Assembly (NCBI RefSeq): GCF_027158005.1
Contig: NZ_JAPVLQ010000002.1
Coordinates: 1-64,000, forward strand
Direction of reading: 5' to 3'
DNA length: 64,000 nucleotides
Origin: Rhodococcus sp. H36-A4
Lineage (GTDB): Bacteria; Actinomycetota; Actinomycetes; Mycobacteriales; Mycobacteriaceae
Translations under genes and position numbers: made by a program
In this document: positions 57,314-64,000 of the stretch, one piece after another
How the letters are laid out: the number at the start of each line of letters is the position of its first letter
Position numbering within the stretch: the stretch's first letter is position 1
The notes under the pieces: model-generated
The model's database searches: none
Told to the model about the DNA's origin: nothing
Seen by the model: the letters and a program-made list of their open reading frames with translations, nothing else

Positions 57314-59212
57314 TCAGTCCGGTTGTTCCACGTCGGGGAAAGCGTTCTGCTGGTGACCGCCGCGCAGGGTGCCCTCGATGTAAGCGGCTTTGCATGCGCG
57401 TCGAGCAATCTTGCCGCTCGAAGTACGCGGAATGGAACCGGCAGGCACAAGGAGTACATCGCGAACCGTCACACCGTGGCGGGTGGAAATCGCGGTGCGA
57501 ACCTCGCCTGCGATCGGTGCTGGGTCGGCCTTGCCGGAACCGGGCGCGCGCTCGGCAACGATTACGAGCTGCTCCGAACTGTCGTCGGGGTCCTTGGTCA
57601 GGGCTGAGCCGCTGAATTCGAACACGACCTCGGGCAGCTGGTTCAGTGGAACCGAGAATGCCGCCACGAATCCTGGACGCAAGGCCTTACTGGACTCCTG
57701 CGCGGAGAATTCGATGTCCTGTGGGTAGTGATTTCTTCCGTCGACGATCACGAGGTCCTTGACGCGACCGGTGATGTAGAGCTCGCCGCCGTGGTAGACG
57801 CCGTAGTCACCGGTGCGCATCCATTTGGCGTCGTCGGCTGCACCCTCGGCATGCGATCCCTGAGGGATACGACTGACGAGCTTGTTGTGGAAAGTCTCGA
57901 TGGTCTCTTGCTCACGGCCCCAATAACCAAGACCGATGTTCTCTCCGTGCAGCCAGATCTCACCGACGTGATCGTCGGTGACCTCGCTCGCGGTATCGGA
58001 GTTCACGATGGCAGCCCACTGGCTTCGAGCAACCTCACCAGTGGAGACCTGTGGAATTGCGCCGACCGCATCTTGATCCACGACGACGAAGTTGCCCGCG
58101 TTGAGCTCGACACGGTCGACGTACACGATCTTGGCCTCGTCGCGGTGATTGATGGTGGAGACGAACAGCGTGGCCTCCGCCATGCCGTAGGACGGCTTGA
58201 TTGCCGTCTTCGGGAGGCCGTACGGACCGAAAGCGTCGTTGAACTTCTTCATCGACGACGTGGTGACCGGCTCACTGCCGTTGATGAGCCCGATGACATT
58301 GGAAAGATCGAGTGTCTCGCCGTTCTTCGGCAACCCACGCTGCGCGGCATGCTCGAAAGCGAAGTTGGGAGCAGCCGCAAACGTGCCCGCGCCGTCGGAG
58401 ACCGCGGCAAGTTCCTTGATCCAGCGCCATGGGCGCTGCACGAACGCACGTGGGCTCATGATGGTGATGTACCGGCCGCCCAGGGCGGGCAGGATGACCG
58501 TCAGCAATCCCATGTCGTGGAACATCGGCAGCCAGGTGACACCGCGTGAATCCACGGTGATCTCCATGCTGTCCACCATTTGGAGGGCGTTGACGCCGAC
58601 CGCGCGGTGGGTGATCTCGACACCGGCCGGGGTGCGGGTCGAACCCGAGGTGTACTGCAGATACGCGATGTCGTCGAGCTTGGCGTCCGGTTCCACCCAG
58701 GTCTCGCCGACGCTGTCTGGAATGGCATCGACGGCGATGATGCGCGGACGCTGCGCGGCGGGCAGTCCTCGGAAAAATGCTCGAACCCCTGCTGCGGACT
58801 GGGTTGCTGTGAGAATGGCCGACGGCTCACAGTCGCCGAGCACGGCATGCAGCCGGTCGGAGTGACCCGGCTCGTCCGGGTCGAAGAGCGGAACAGCGAT
58901 GGTGCCCGCGTAGATGGCTGCGAAGAATGCGATGACGTAATCGAGCCCCTGCGGCGCCAGAATTGCGACACGATCACCCGGAGAGGTGACTTGTTGCAGA
59001 CGAGCGGCCACGGCGCGTAGACGACGTCCGAACTGCGCCCAGGTGAGCTCGTGAGCTTCACCGTCGCGTTCGGTCGAATAGTCCATGAATCGATATGCCA
59101 GTGTGTCGGCATTCTGTGCAACGTTCACCTCGACATGGCGGACGAGAGTCTTACCCTCGCCGATGACGATGTGGCCGTTCTCATCGATGTATTCATCGAA
59201 TGTGTGGCTCAT
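57314..59212 (-). CDS. fadD32: Long-chain fatty acyl-AMP ligase FadD32
   Basis: The 632-residue enzyme of the ANL superfamily has [20 protein letters not shown] (adenylate-binding P-loop), [14 protein letters not shown], a conserved [35 protein letters not shown] and a C-terminal lysine-bearing [16 protein letters not shown]. It activates the meromycolic chain as acyl-AMP and loads it on the Pks13 N-terminal carrier. ATG at 59212 follows GGAGGAG; the frame stays open to 59251. The gap to pks13 is 61 bp. Confidence 0.95.
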   Translation of the reverse strand: MSHTFDEYIDENGHIVIGEGKTLVRHVEVNVAQNADTLAYRFMDYSTERDGEAHELTWAQFGRRLRAVAARLQQVTSPGDRVAILAPQGLDYVIAFFAAIYAGTIAVPLFDPDEPGHSDRLHAVLGDCEPSAILTATQSAAGVRAFFRGLPAAQRPRIIAVDAIPDSVGETWVEPDAKLDDIAYLQYTSGSTRTPAGVEITHRAVGVNALQMVDSMEITVDSRGVTWLPMFHDMGLLTVILPALGGRYITIMSPRAFVQRPWRWIKELAAVSDGAGTFAAAPNFAFEHAAQRGLPKNGETLDLSNVIGLINGSEPVTTSSMKKFNDAFGPYGLPKTAIKPSYGMAEATLFVSTINHRDEAKIVYVDRVELNAGNFVVVDQDAVGAIPQVSTGEVARSQWAAIVNSDTASEVTDDHVGEIWLHGENIGLGYWGREQETIETFHNKLVSRIPQGSHAEGAADDAKWMRTGDYGVYHGGELYITGRVKDLVIVDGRNHYPQDIEFSAQESSKALRPGFVAAFSVPLNQLPEVVFEFSGSALTKDPDDSSEQLVIVAERAPGSGKADPAPIAGEVRTAISTRHGVTVRDVLLVPAGSIPRTSSGKIARRACKAAYIEGTLRGGHQQNAFPDVEQPD

Positions 59213-59385
59213 GTGTTCGCTTCTCCTCCGCGGAATCCGCTGCTGCTGCACGAACGGGCAACGGCCCGCGCCCCGAATTTTCTTCTCGACTCACGCAAAC
59301 GCAGTACAGCGTGAAATATTACTAGCTGGTAATTGTCAGGAAGGCCAGACCCGCCGGCCCCGCCCTTCGACGGCCGAACGTCCGG

Positions 59386-60405
59386 TCACTCACCCTTCAA
59401 CAAACCGATGACCGGCGCGAACGCTTCCATCTGTGTGGGGAAAACCCCGACATAGGACATCGTCGTCTTCGCGCGAACGTTACGGATCTGATCGGCAATT
59501 TCCTCGTAGGTTCCGAACGCGAGATACGGCGAGGTCAAAATATCCTCGATACTCAACTTCACATCCACGTCGACGTTCGGCGGATAGCCGTTGTCGAGAG
59601 CAGCCAATGCCATCTCCGCCATCTGCTCACGATCGTCCGTGACCACGATGGTCGTGATGGCCCAGTTCAGTTCGATCTCCTCGAAGCGCTCACCGGCTGC
59701 CTCACGGATGAGCTCGACGCGCTCGAGCGTCTTCTCCAATGTCATACCGGACAGACGAAGCTTGCCGTCTTTCGTCGAACTCGGTACGACCGAGATGATG
59801 TCGGCATACTTTGCGGCCAGGGCCAACATCCGAGGGCCACCGCCGCCGACACAGATCGGCGGTCTCGGTCCCTGACGTGGCCGTGGGCTGCCCTTCAATC
59901 CGGTGATCTTGAAGTGCTTGCCCTCGAAATTGCATTCTTTGCCGCGAAGCAAAGTATCGAGAATCTGGAGGCTCTCCTCGAGCTTCTCGATCCGAACGCC
60001 CGGCCGGTCGTAGGTGATACCTGCCTTGTCGTACTCGTCCCGCATCCAACCTGCGCCCAGCCCGAGCTCGAGGCGACCACCCGAAAGAACGTCGATGGTC
60101 GCGGCGTCCTTGGCGAGAATCGCCGGATGCCGGAACCCGTTCGCGAGAACTGCGGTACCCAGACGGATCTTCTCCGTCGCCACCGCGAGCGCTCCGAGCG
60201 CTGCAATCGGGCCGACCTGATTGCCGAGGTGATCCGGGATCATGAAGCTGTCGTAGCCGAGCTCCTCTGCCAGCTGCGCCAGCTTGATGAACTTGCGCGC
60301 CCCACCCTCCTCGGCGTTGCCCTCACCGCCAGCTGCGAAGCGGAACGGACGAAGCGCCCTGATCTGCCCGTCAGCGGGTAGATCCGGGGCTTGGGCGGAA
60401 CACAT
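59386..60405 (-). CDS. LLM-class F420-dependent oxidoreductase
   Basis: The 339-residue protein has the luciferase-like TIM-barrel: FIKLAQLAEELGYDSFMIPD, TEKIRLGTAVLANGFRHPAI, VLSGGRLELGLGAGWMRDEY and PPICVGGGGPRMLALAAKYA. It matches the TIGR03621-type actinobacterial family by pattern. Such enzymes use coenzyme F420 (or FMN) for hydride transfer; the substrate is unknown. It sits between fadD32 and the cutinase gene, an insertion not present in M. tuberculosis at this place. Start ATG at 60405 has GAGGAG upstream. Confidence 0.85.
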   Translation of the reverse strand: MCSAQAPDLPADGQIRALRPFRFAAGGEGNAEEGGARKFIKLAQLAEELGYDSFMIPDHLGNQVGPIAALGALAVATEKIRLGTAVLANGFRHPAILAKDAATIDVLSGGRLELGLGAGWMRDEYDKAGITYDRPGVRIEKLEESLQILDTLLRGKECNFEGKHFKITGLKGSPRPRQGPRPPICVGGGGPRMLALAAKYADIISVVPSSTKDGKLRLSGMTLEKTLERVELIREAAGERFEEIELNWAITTIVVTDDREQMAEMALAALDNGYPPNVDVDVKLSIEDILTSPYLAFGTYEEIADQIRNVRAKTTMSYVGVFPTQMEAFAPVIGLLKGE

Positions 60406-60590
60406 GTATAGGTCTCCTCGATGCGGGTACGCGTAGATTCCAGCGCCGATTGCGCCTAGTCCAAGCGGCCACTCTATCTGCTCACCACCCGGGAATACAC
60501 CTGCCGGGGTACACGAGGACCAGCTTTGTGCCTATTCCTCAGAGGGCGGTGCGGACCTTGTGACTCCTCCACTGGGCCCCGCCCCTCTGC

Positions 60591-61559
60591 TCAGGAGTGT
60601 GGAATCGACGGCGCTTGCTCGATCAGACCGGCCGCCCACTGCGCAATCCACTGCGTCGACGTCGTGCCGCTGTCGTCGACGACGAAGGTGTTGTACGACG
60701 CATGCACCGGATTACCTGCAGCACCCACGAGAATTCCGAGGCTCTGCGGAATGTTCCGAAGCGACAAACCTTCCGACGGGGCAGTACAGATGAGATCGCC
60801 TGGCGCACATATCTGATTGACCACCGAATCGAGTGAACCGAATCCGCCTGCGCGGGCCCCGGTCATCGTGACGCCGGGAAAGTCGAGACCGCCCAGCGCA
60901 ACCTCGGCGCCGACGCCGTCGACCGGCGGTCCGATGTCCTGACCGGAGGTGCCGTCACGGCGCCCGTCCGCGATCAACGTCACGCCCAGAACCTTGTCCG
61001 CTGAGACCGGGCCGTTGCCTGCACCGATCTCGGCCGCAATGTCGCCTGCGATCACAGCACCCTGAGAGAAGCCGGTCAGGATGTAACTTGTCAGCGGGCA
61101 ATGCTCGCTGACGCGGGACATTTCGGCCTTCGCTACCGCAGCACCCTCGGTGCGGGAGTTGTTGTAAGACTGCTGACCGTCGGGCGGGAACGCGATCGGA
61201 TTGGAGAACTGCGCGACGTACGGGACCGTGTACACGCTCGCCCGCCCCGGCTCGAACTGCTCCTGCAGAGGCCGAGTCACGTTCAGCATCAACGACAACG
61301 GATTGGCCGACGGGTTGTACGGGTCATCGGTCGCCGACGATTCCCAGGTACCGGGAATGGCAATGACGGAGACATCGGCACAATCCGCCGGTTGTGACGT
61401 CTGTTCGCCCGGACCGGGCTCTGGAATCGGAGAAGGCACAGTGTTCGGCAGCCTTCCGGCAAGCAGATACCACGCAGCCACGATGATCAGACCGAGAACG
61501 ACTGCTACCGCAAGTAGCTTCGGTAGCAGACGCCTCTTTTTCTTCGTCCCGTTCGCCAT
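60591..61559 (-). CDS. culp6: Cutinase-like envelope lipase (Culp6/Rv3802c-type)
   Basis: The 322-residue protein has an N-terminal anchor (KKRRLLPKLLAVAVVLGLII), a Pro-rich linker, and a cutinase alpha/beta-hydrolase domain: VSVIAIPGTWESSATDDPYN, VYTVPYVAQFSN, the nucleophile in YILTGFSQGAVIAGD, and an acid-His end near CAPGDLICTAPSEGL and AGNPVHASYN. Rv3802c, next to the mycolate operon of M. tuberculosis, is an essential phospholipase/thioesterase of the envelope. Context and length agree. The gene is followed by no close downstream partner. Confidence 0.9.
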   Translation of the reverse strand: MANGTKKKRRLLPKLLAVAVVLGLIIVAAWYLLAGRLPNTVPSPIPEPGPGEQTSQPADCADVSVIAIPGTWESSATDDPYNPSANPLSLMLNVTRPLQEQFEPGRASVYTVPYVAQFSNPIAFPPDGQQSYNNSRTEGAAVAKAEMSRVSEHCPLTSYILTGFSQGAVIAGDIAAEIGAGNGPVSADKVLGVTLIADGRRDGTSGQDIGPPVDGVGAEVALGGLDFPGVTMTGARAGGFGSLDSVVNQICAPGDLICTAPSEGLSLRNIPQSLGILVGAAGNPVHASYNTFVVDDSGTTSTQWIAQWAAGLIEQAPSIPHS

Positions 61560-61567
61560 CGAGTCCG

Positions 61568-62122
61568 TCAGGCCTTACAAATCGTGTTCTGCGCGGCGGT
61601 GATGTAGAGCTGCGCGGTCTCGCCTGCCTGCTCAGCTGTGATCTGCGTACCCGAAGCGCTGGCCTCGACCCCCACGTTGGCTGTCACGAACGTCGAGATC
61701 TCGTCCGGTGCGACACCCTGCGACTGTGCCGAGCAAATGTAGGAGGCCGTCGAGATCGCGATCTCACCGTTGCCTGCCGGGGTGACCCCAGCCTTTTTCA
61801 ACTCGTCGAGAAAGGCTTGGCCTCGATCGTCGACCGGCGCCTGGGTTGCACCCGGAAAATCCTCCGGGACAGGCTGTGGCTGCTCCGGTGGTGCCGTCGC
61901 CGCCTCACCGGGACTCGTCACGGCGGCCGACGTCGTCGACTCGCTCGCCGACGTCGACGAGGTCGTTGCCGAGGTGGACGACGATTCCGTCGTCGTCGTC
62001 GTGGCGGTGGTGGTCGGTACTCCGGTGGCGGTGGAATCGTCGCTTCCGCAGGCGACCAACATTCCGCCTGCAGCTACGGCGAGAACACCCATCGACAGGG
62101 TTCGGGCCAGAGACGTTCGCAT
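61568..62122 (-). CDS. DUF732-like exported lipoprotein
   Basis: The 184-residue protein has a signal peptide (MRTSLARTLSMGVLAVAAGG) ending in the lipobox LVACGS, a long Thr/Ser-rich linker (residues 35-85) and a small helical C-terminal domain of the DUF732 kind (QAFLDELKKAGVTPAGNGEI, ASYICSAQSQGVAPDEISTF, with a final Cys) whose two cysteines probably form a disulfide. The function of DUF732 is unknown. It ends up 8 bp from the cutinase start and probably shares its transcript. ATG at 62122 is chosen because it begins the signal peptide. Confidence 0.8.
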   Translation of the reverse strand: MRTSLARTLSMGVLAVAAGGMLVACGSDDSTATGVPTTTATTTTTESSSTSATTSSTSASESTTSAAVTSPGEAATAPPEQPQPVPEDFPGATQAPVDDRGQAFLDELKKAGVTPAGNGEIAISTASYICSAQSQGVAPDEISTFVTANVGVEASASGTQITAEQAGETAQLYITAAQNTICKA

Positions 62123-62237
62123 GTTCAATCCAGTCCTCACAAGCGCATGATTCACGAGCGACATCGTTCAACGCGTGAGGGTACAGAGTTCCGCTGAGAG
62201 AAACCTGAAGCGGGACCCCGAACCTTTCACGCAGCGA

Positions 62238-64000
62238 TCATGGCGCGATTGTGACCTTGCCACCCTTCACAGTGATGATGCCGAACTGGAAGTTCTGTTG
62301 CACGCCGCCACCGTCGATATCGAACTGATCACTGGTGATATATCCCAATCGGCCACCCTCGTAGCCGACGCTCTTCCATGCATCGAAGATCTCACCGTTG
62401 CGAATTGCCCACGCCCCGGTCAGCGGACTCCAGTAGACGTTGCCACCCTCGAACTCGTTGAACCGGCCGCCATCCTTGATCGGACCGAGCTCACTGGTCT
62501 TCGGGAAGCCGAGTGGGCCGTTCTCCCAACCGAGTTGGCCGTACTTGCCGAGGATCATTCCCTGCACCGAGTGGGTACCGAGTTCGGGACTGAAGTACAT
62601 CGCGCCGATCTCGAAGCCCTGCACCGCGCCAGGCTTCGACGGTGTCGCCACCTCGTCGAGCACCGGGTAACCCAAGGGGCCACCCTCGTAGCCCTGGCGT
62701 GCCCACTCGTCGAGGATCGCACCACGCACAGCGTGGGCACCGGTCTGCGGCGTGAAGTAGACCATTCCGTTCTGGAATGCGTTTCCGCGTCCTCGTCCGT
62801 CAGGAGTTGCGAACTCGCCGGTCTTCGGGAAGCCCAGTGGGCCCGAAGGACCGCCGGAGCCCTGGTAATTGCCGCCGATCGCACCTGCGACCACCTGAGC
62901 GCCGGTGTCGGGCGAGAAGAAGACGCGTCCGAACCTGAAGTCCTGTGCCCGACCGCCTGCGACGTTGTACTCCGGTGTCAGGCAGTCGCCCAGCCAGGAA
63001 TTTGCGCCCGACGCGTTACCGATCGCTCCGGCGGCGTTGCACGCGGGCTTGTCCACATCGACGTCGAGTGCGCCGGCGAGCTGCGGCCAGAGCTGATGCA
63101 GCTCGAACTGCCAGTACTCCCACGTATGCGTTCCCGACGGCCGGTAGTTGACCTGGGCGGGGATGCCGAGCTTGTTCAGCTTGGTCGCAAATGTCTGAGA
63201 GGTCAGGCGCGAAAGAATTTCCAGACCCATACCGGCGTAGTTGGAGCTGACGCCCGGGATGCCCGACGGCGGATCGTACGGTCCGGCAGCGCCGTTTCCG
63301 CTCGATACATAGAGACTGACGCCTTCGAGCTGATCGGCCAACAGATATGGGTCGTGCTGAGCCCAGAGCTCATTGGTAGGCGCACCCCACATCGCTTTGG
63401 AGTTGTACCCGCCGGCGTCGGTCATCGCGTACTGAATCGCCTGTGGCATGCCGAGAGACGTCGTCGTCAGAATGCCGGACAGCGACGCTGCGAACGTGAA
63501 GAAGCCCTCGTTGCGTGCGGCGAGGAACATCGCGGCCGTGCCACCCATCGACAGGCCGACGACACCGCGAGTCTGGTTGGTTCGCCAGTCGTTTTCGAGG
63601 ATCGGCGGGAGTTCCTTGGTCAGGAACGTCTCCCACTGATAGTTCTTCCCCTGATCCTGGTCGATCCAATCGGAATAGAAGCTCGACTGTCCACCGACCG
63701 GCAGTACGACGTTGACGTTCTTGTCGGCGAAGTAGGACTCGATGTCCGTCTCCAGCGTCCAACCGTTCTCGGTGTCCGTTGCCCGGAGACCATCGAGCAT
63801 GTACACCGACGGGAAGACCGCTTGCGGGTTGATGTTCCAGTCGCGCGCAAGCAGGAGCTGGACCTGAATCGGAGTGCCCATCGACGGAGACGTGACCCAG
63901 AGCGCTACGCGACGGTCCGACAGCCAATCGACGTCGGTGACGGTAGCTCCGGAGGGTGCCTGCGTCTGCGCAGGCAGCGACGCGGGTACCGGAGTCGCTT
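62238..64000 (-). CDS. Ag85-type mycolyltransferase/esterase with LGFP repeats (5' end outside window)
   Basis: The frame is open from the window edge to the stop at 62238. The first part is an esterase (Ag85) alpha/beta-hydrolase: WLSDRRVALWVTSPSMGTPI, VNVVLPVGGQSSFYSDW, and the nucleophile in GVVGLSMGGTAAMFLAARNE, with a His in RPSGTHTWEYWQFEL. The last about 250 residues carry four to five LGFP repeats (GPLGFPKTGEFATPDGRG, GGPLGYPVLDE, NGPLGFPKTSEL). LGFP modules anchor corynebacterial mycolyltransferases to the wall. It should transfer mycolates to arabinogalactan and trehalose mycolate. The internal ATG at 63881 is not the start. Confidence 0.92.
   Translation of the reverse strand, partial: ATPVPASLPAQTQAPSGATVTDVDWLSDRRVALWVTSPSMGTPIQVQLLLARDWNINPQAVFPSVYMLDGLRATDTENGWTLETDIESYFADKNVNVVLPVGGQSSFYSDWIDQDQGKNYQWETFLTKELPPILENDWRTNQTRGVVGLSMGGTAAMFLAARNEGFFTFAASLSGILTTTSLGMPQAIQYAMTDAGGYNSKAMWGAPTNELWAQHDPYLLADQLEGVSLYVSSGNGAAGPYDPPSGIPGVSSNYAGMGLEILSRLTSQTFATKLNKLGIPAQVNYRPSGTHTWEYWQFELHQLWPQLAGALDVDVDKPACNAAGAIGNASGANSWLGDCLTPEYNVAGGRAQDFRFGRVFFSPDTGAQVVAGAIGGNYQGSGGPSGPLGFPKTGEFATPDGRGRGNAFQNGMVYFTPQTGAHAVRGAILDEWARQGYEGGPLGYPVLDEVATPSKPGAVQGFEIGAMYFSPELGTHSVQGMILGKYGQLGWENGPLGFPKTSELGPIKDGGRFNEFEGGNVYWSPLTGAWAIRNGEIFDAWKSVGYEGGRLGYITSDQFDIDGGGVQQNFQFGIITVKGGKVTIAP

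Overview
The window looks like a mycolic-acid-producing actinomycete, most likely Rhodococcus or a close relative. It carries the arabinogalactan and mycolate core genes of the Mycobacteriales (bpa, wzm/wzt, glfT1, dprE1/dprE2, aftA, two emb genes, accD4-pks13-fadD32, a Culp6-type cutinase and an Ag85-type mycolyltransferase with LGFP repeats). The DNA is GC-rich with many GTG and TTG starts. Genus is inference; no rRNA gene is present.

Positions 439-11154 hold a compact integrated element of about 10.7 kb in a tRNA-Ser(UGA) gene, bounded by a 24-bp exact direct repeat. It has a tyrosine integrase, a second tyrosine recombinase, an XRE repressor, an excisionase-like protein, an HTH replication-like protein over iteron-like repeats, several small coupled ORFs, an HK97-type capsid protein and a long tape measure protein. 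No terminase, portal, protease or tail-tube gene is visible. Size and layout recall the mycobacterial phiRv1/phiRv2 elements. The DNA to its left (1-438) looks like decayed remnants.

Positions 11132-19323 are host DNA: tRNA-Ser, MarR regulator, quinone oxidoreductase, a class-V aminotransferase-like protein without its PLP lysine, bpa, the galactan exporter wzm-wzt with glfT1, a methyltransferase, and an AraC-VOC pair. Positions 19346-31281 hold a surface-glycan block: a GlfT2-like transferase, a GT2, polytopic membrane proteins, a sugar dehydrogenase-aminotransferase-acyltransferase trio suggestive of a 3-acylamino-sugar pathway, a flippase-like protein, and rmlB. Then come a lipoprotein-like gene, a frameshifted T7SS-substrate-like gene, rmlA-rmlC, and terC under a manganese (yybP-ykoY) riboswitch.

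Positions 35773-49044 are the decaprenyl-phosphoryl-arabinose and arabinan block: GtrA protein, dprE1, dprE2, aftA, an extra membrane protein, and two emb genes. Positions 50726-64000 are the mycolate block on the minus strand: accD4, pks13, fadD32, an F420-type oxidoreductase, a Culp6-type cutinase, a DUF732-like lipoprotein, and a mycolyltransferase cut by the window edge.

The most unusual feature is a ~52-bp repeat with inverted ends. It occurs four times in tandem after the second emb gene and twice in the opposite orientation before accD4, so the two groups flank an AbiEi/DUF559-like gene. A further copy lies in frame inside aftA, where it is translated, much like the palindromic elements inserted in Rickettsia genes.
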